From positions 1 to 7,414 of the forward strand of contig NZ_CALIST010000070.1 of NCBI RefSeq assembly GCF_938041645.1: a stretch of 7,414 bases of DNA, written 5' to 3'. The stretch comes from an uncultured Campylobacter sp. (GTDB lineage: Bacteria; Campylobacterota; Campylobacteria; Campylobacterales; Campylobacteraceae). The position numbers and the translations under genes are program-made. Below are positions 6,951 through 7,414 of the stretch, piece after piece (positions within the stretch are counted from its first letter, which is position 1; each line of letters begins with the position of its first letter). The notes under the pieces were generated by a model. The model was not told where the DNA came from. It searched no databases and was given only the letters and a program-made list of their open reading frames with translations.

Positions 6951-6993
6951 GAAAACCTACATAGCTTTCCAAAGAAAAGCTATGTAGGTTTTC
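6951..6993 (-). terminator. Perfect 18-bp hairpin, transcription terminator of the rightmost gene
   Basis: GAAAACCTACATAGCTTT (6951-6968) and its exact reverse complement (6976-6993) enclose a 7-base loop. The hairpin begins nine bases after the stop codon of the gene at 7003-7414. Its outer stem ends in GGTTTTC, so the U-rich part lies within the stem and works in either direction. Long A+T-flanked perfect stems of this form are common behind Bacteroidetes genes, in line with the origin inferred for the neighbouring gene. Confidence 0.8.
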
Positions 6994-7002
6994 AGTGTTG
7001 GA

Positions 7003-7414
7003 TTAATTGAATTTCACGCACCGCATTCCAGCCTCACGCGTGCTTCGATGTACTCCCACATGGGTTCTTTTGAAAGTGAAGTTGAATGCACCGTAAAACA
7101 TTTTACCCTCAGCCGTTGTAGGCAGAGCATAGCAGGTGGAAGTCCAGTACTGTCCTTCAAGTCCCATACCTCTTCCTATTCCCTGTCTGATTTCCCCGTA
7201 TAGATAATTATCTATTGCGGGCAGATAGAAGTAATTGGTATTGTCAGCAGGAGGTGTCTGCGGGTAGCCTTTCACCCTGAAAGGAAATTCCTTCTGCATA
7301 GCTTTCGTACCTCGACGATAGTCTTTACCATTATACGATTCTTTCAGCGCATTAGGGCTCATTCCGCCGTTGTCTGATGCGATGGCATATGCTTTTTTGA
7401 GCCACAGACCACCT
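7003..7414 (-). CDS. C-terminal part of a Bacteroidetes-type surface protein (FISUMP/DUF1566-like end)
   Basis: The frame is open to the window edge, giving the last 136 residues; the ATG at 7362 is internal, since GGLWLKKAYAIASDNGG precedes it in frame. The stop is TAA at 7005-7003. The end of the protein (GQYWTSTCYA, then AFNFTFKRTHVGVHRS, then AGMRCVKFN) matches the layout of FISUMP / DUF1566-like domains, whose hallmark is YWSST followed 30-40 residues later by G-x-x-x-RCV. Such domains end many secreted or fimbria-associated proteins of Prevotella and Bacteroides. Location outside the cell is inferred from the family; no signal peptide is in view. Codons such as AGA, GGA, CTG and TTC and the absence of AAATTTT runs set it apart from all the other genes here. 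Function is not known. The hairpin at 6951-6993 follows directly. Confidence 0.75.
   Translation of the reverse strand, partial: GGLWLKKAYAIASDNGGMSPNALKESYNGKDYRRGTKAMQKEFPFRVKGYPQTPPADNTNYFYLPAIDNYLYGEIRQGIGRGMGLEGQYWTSTCYALPTTAEGKMFYGAFNFTFKRTHVGVHRSTREAGMRCVKFN

Overview
The window looks like part of an epsilonproteobacterial chromosome, most likely a relatively GC-rich oral Campylobacter of the C. gracilis / C. showae type. The basis is the dense AAATTTT/AAAATTT runs inside and between genes, GCG/CGC/GCC-rich codons, clear AAGGAG ribosome sites and tight packing. This is inference from style and protein content; no marker gene is present. All recognisable genes lie on the minus strand, so transcription runs from right to left.

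Left part (1-1310): a short-chain dehydrogenase/reductase cut by the window edge, preceded by a flavin reductase-like gene. The 5' end of the flavin reductase gene appears to carry a one-base frameshift and an ATT where the start codon is expected.

Middle (1488-3600): a two-gene unit with a secreted tannase/feruloyl-esterase-family hydrolase first and a small lipoprotein 21 bp behind it, each with a strong ribosome site. The hydrolase has its Cys-Ser / Asp / His-Cys catalytic set and a calcium-loop-like segment. Behind the next gene lies a short membrane-protein reading frame (3681-3872) that looks like a remnant. Then comes an intact 12-helix MFS transporter (3982-5133) with a consensus TATAAT upstream.

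Right part (5171-7414): about 530 bp without a convincing gene, then thiD (HMP/HMP-P kinase of thiamine synthesis) with an unusual insert of roughly 90 residues. From thiD's first codons rightward the character changes. The AAATTTT signature and the Shine-Dalgarno site vanish, codon choice shifts, and the last gene (7003-7414, cut by the window edge) ends in a domain of the kind common in Bacteroidetes surface proteins, followed by a perfect 18-bp terminator-like hairpin. The simplest reading is a Campylobacter/Bacteroidetes join, either an assembly chimera or a transfer event, perhaps inside the conserved 5' end of thiD.

I see no coherent new multi-gene system. The most informative points are the probable junction, the frameshifted flavin reductase, the thiD insert, and the esterase-lipoprotein pair.
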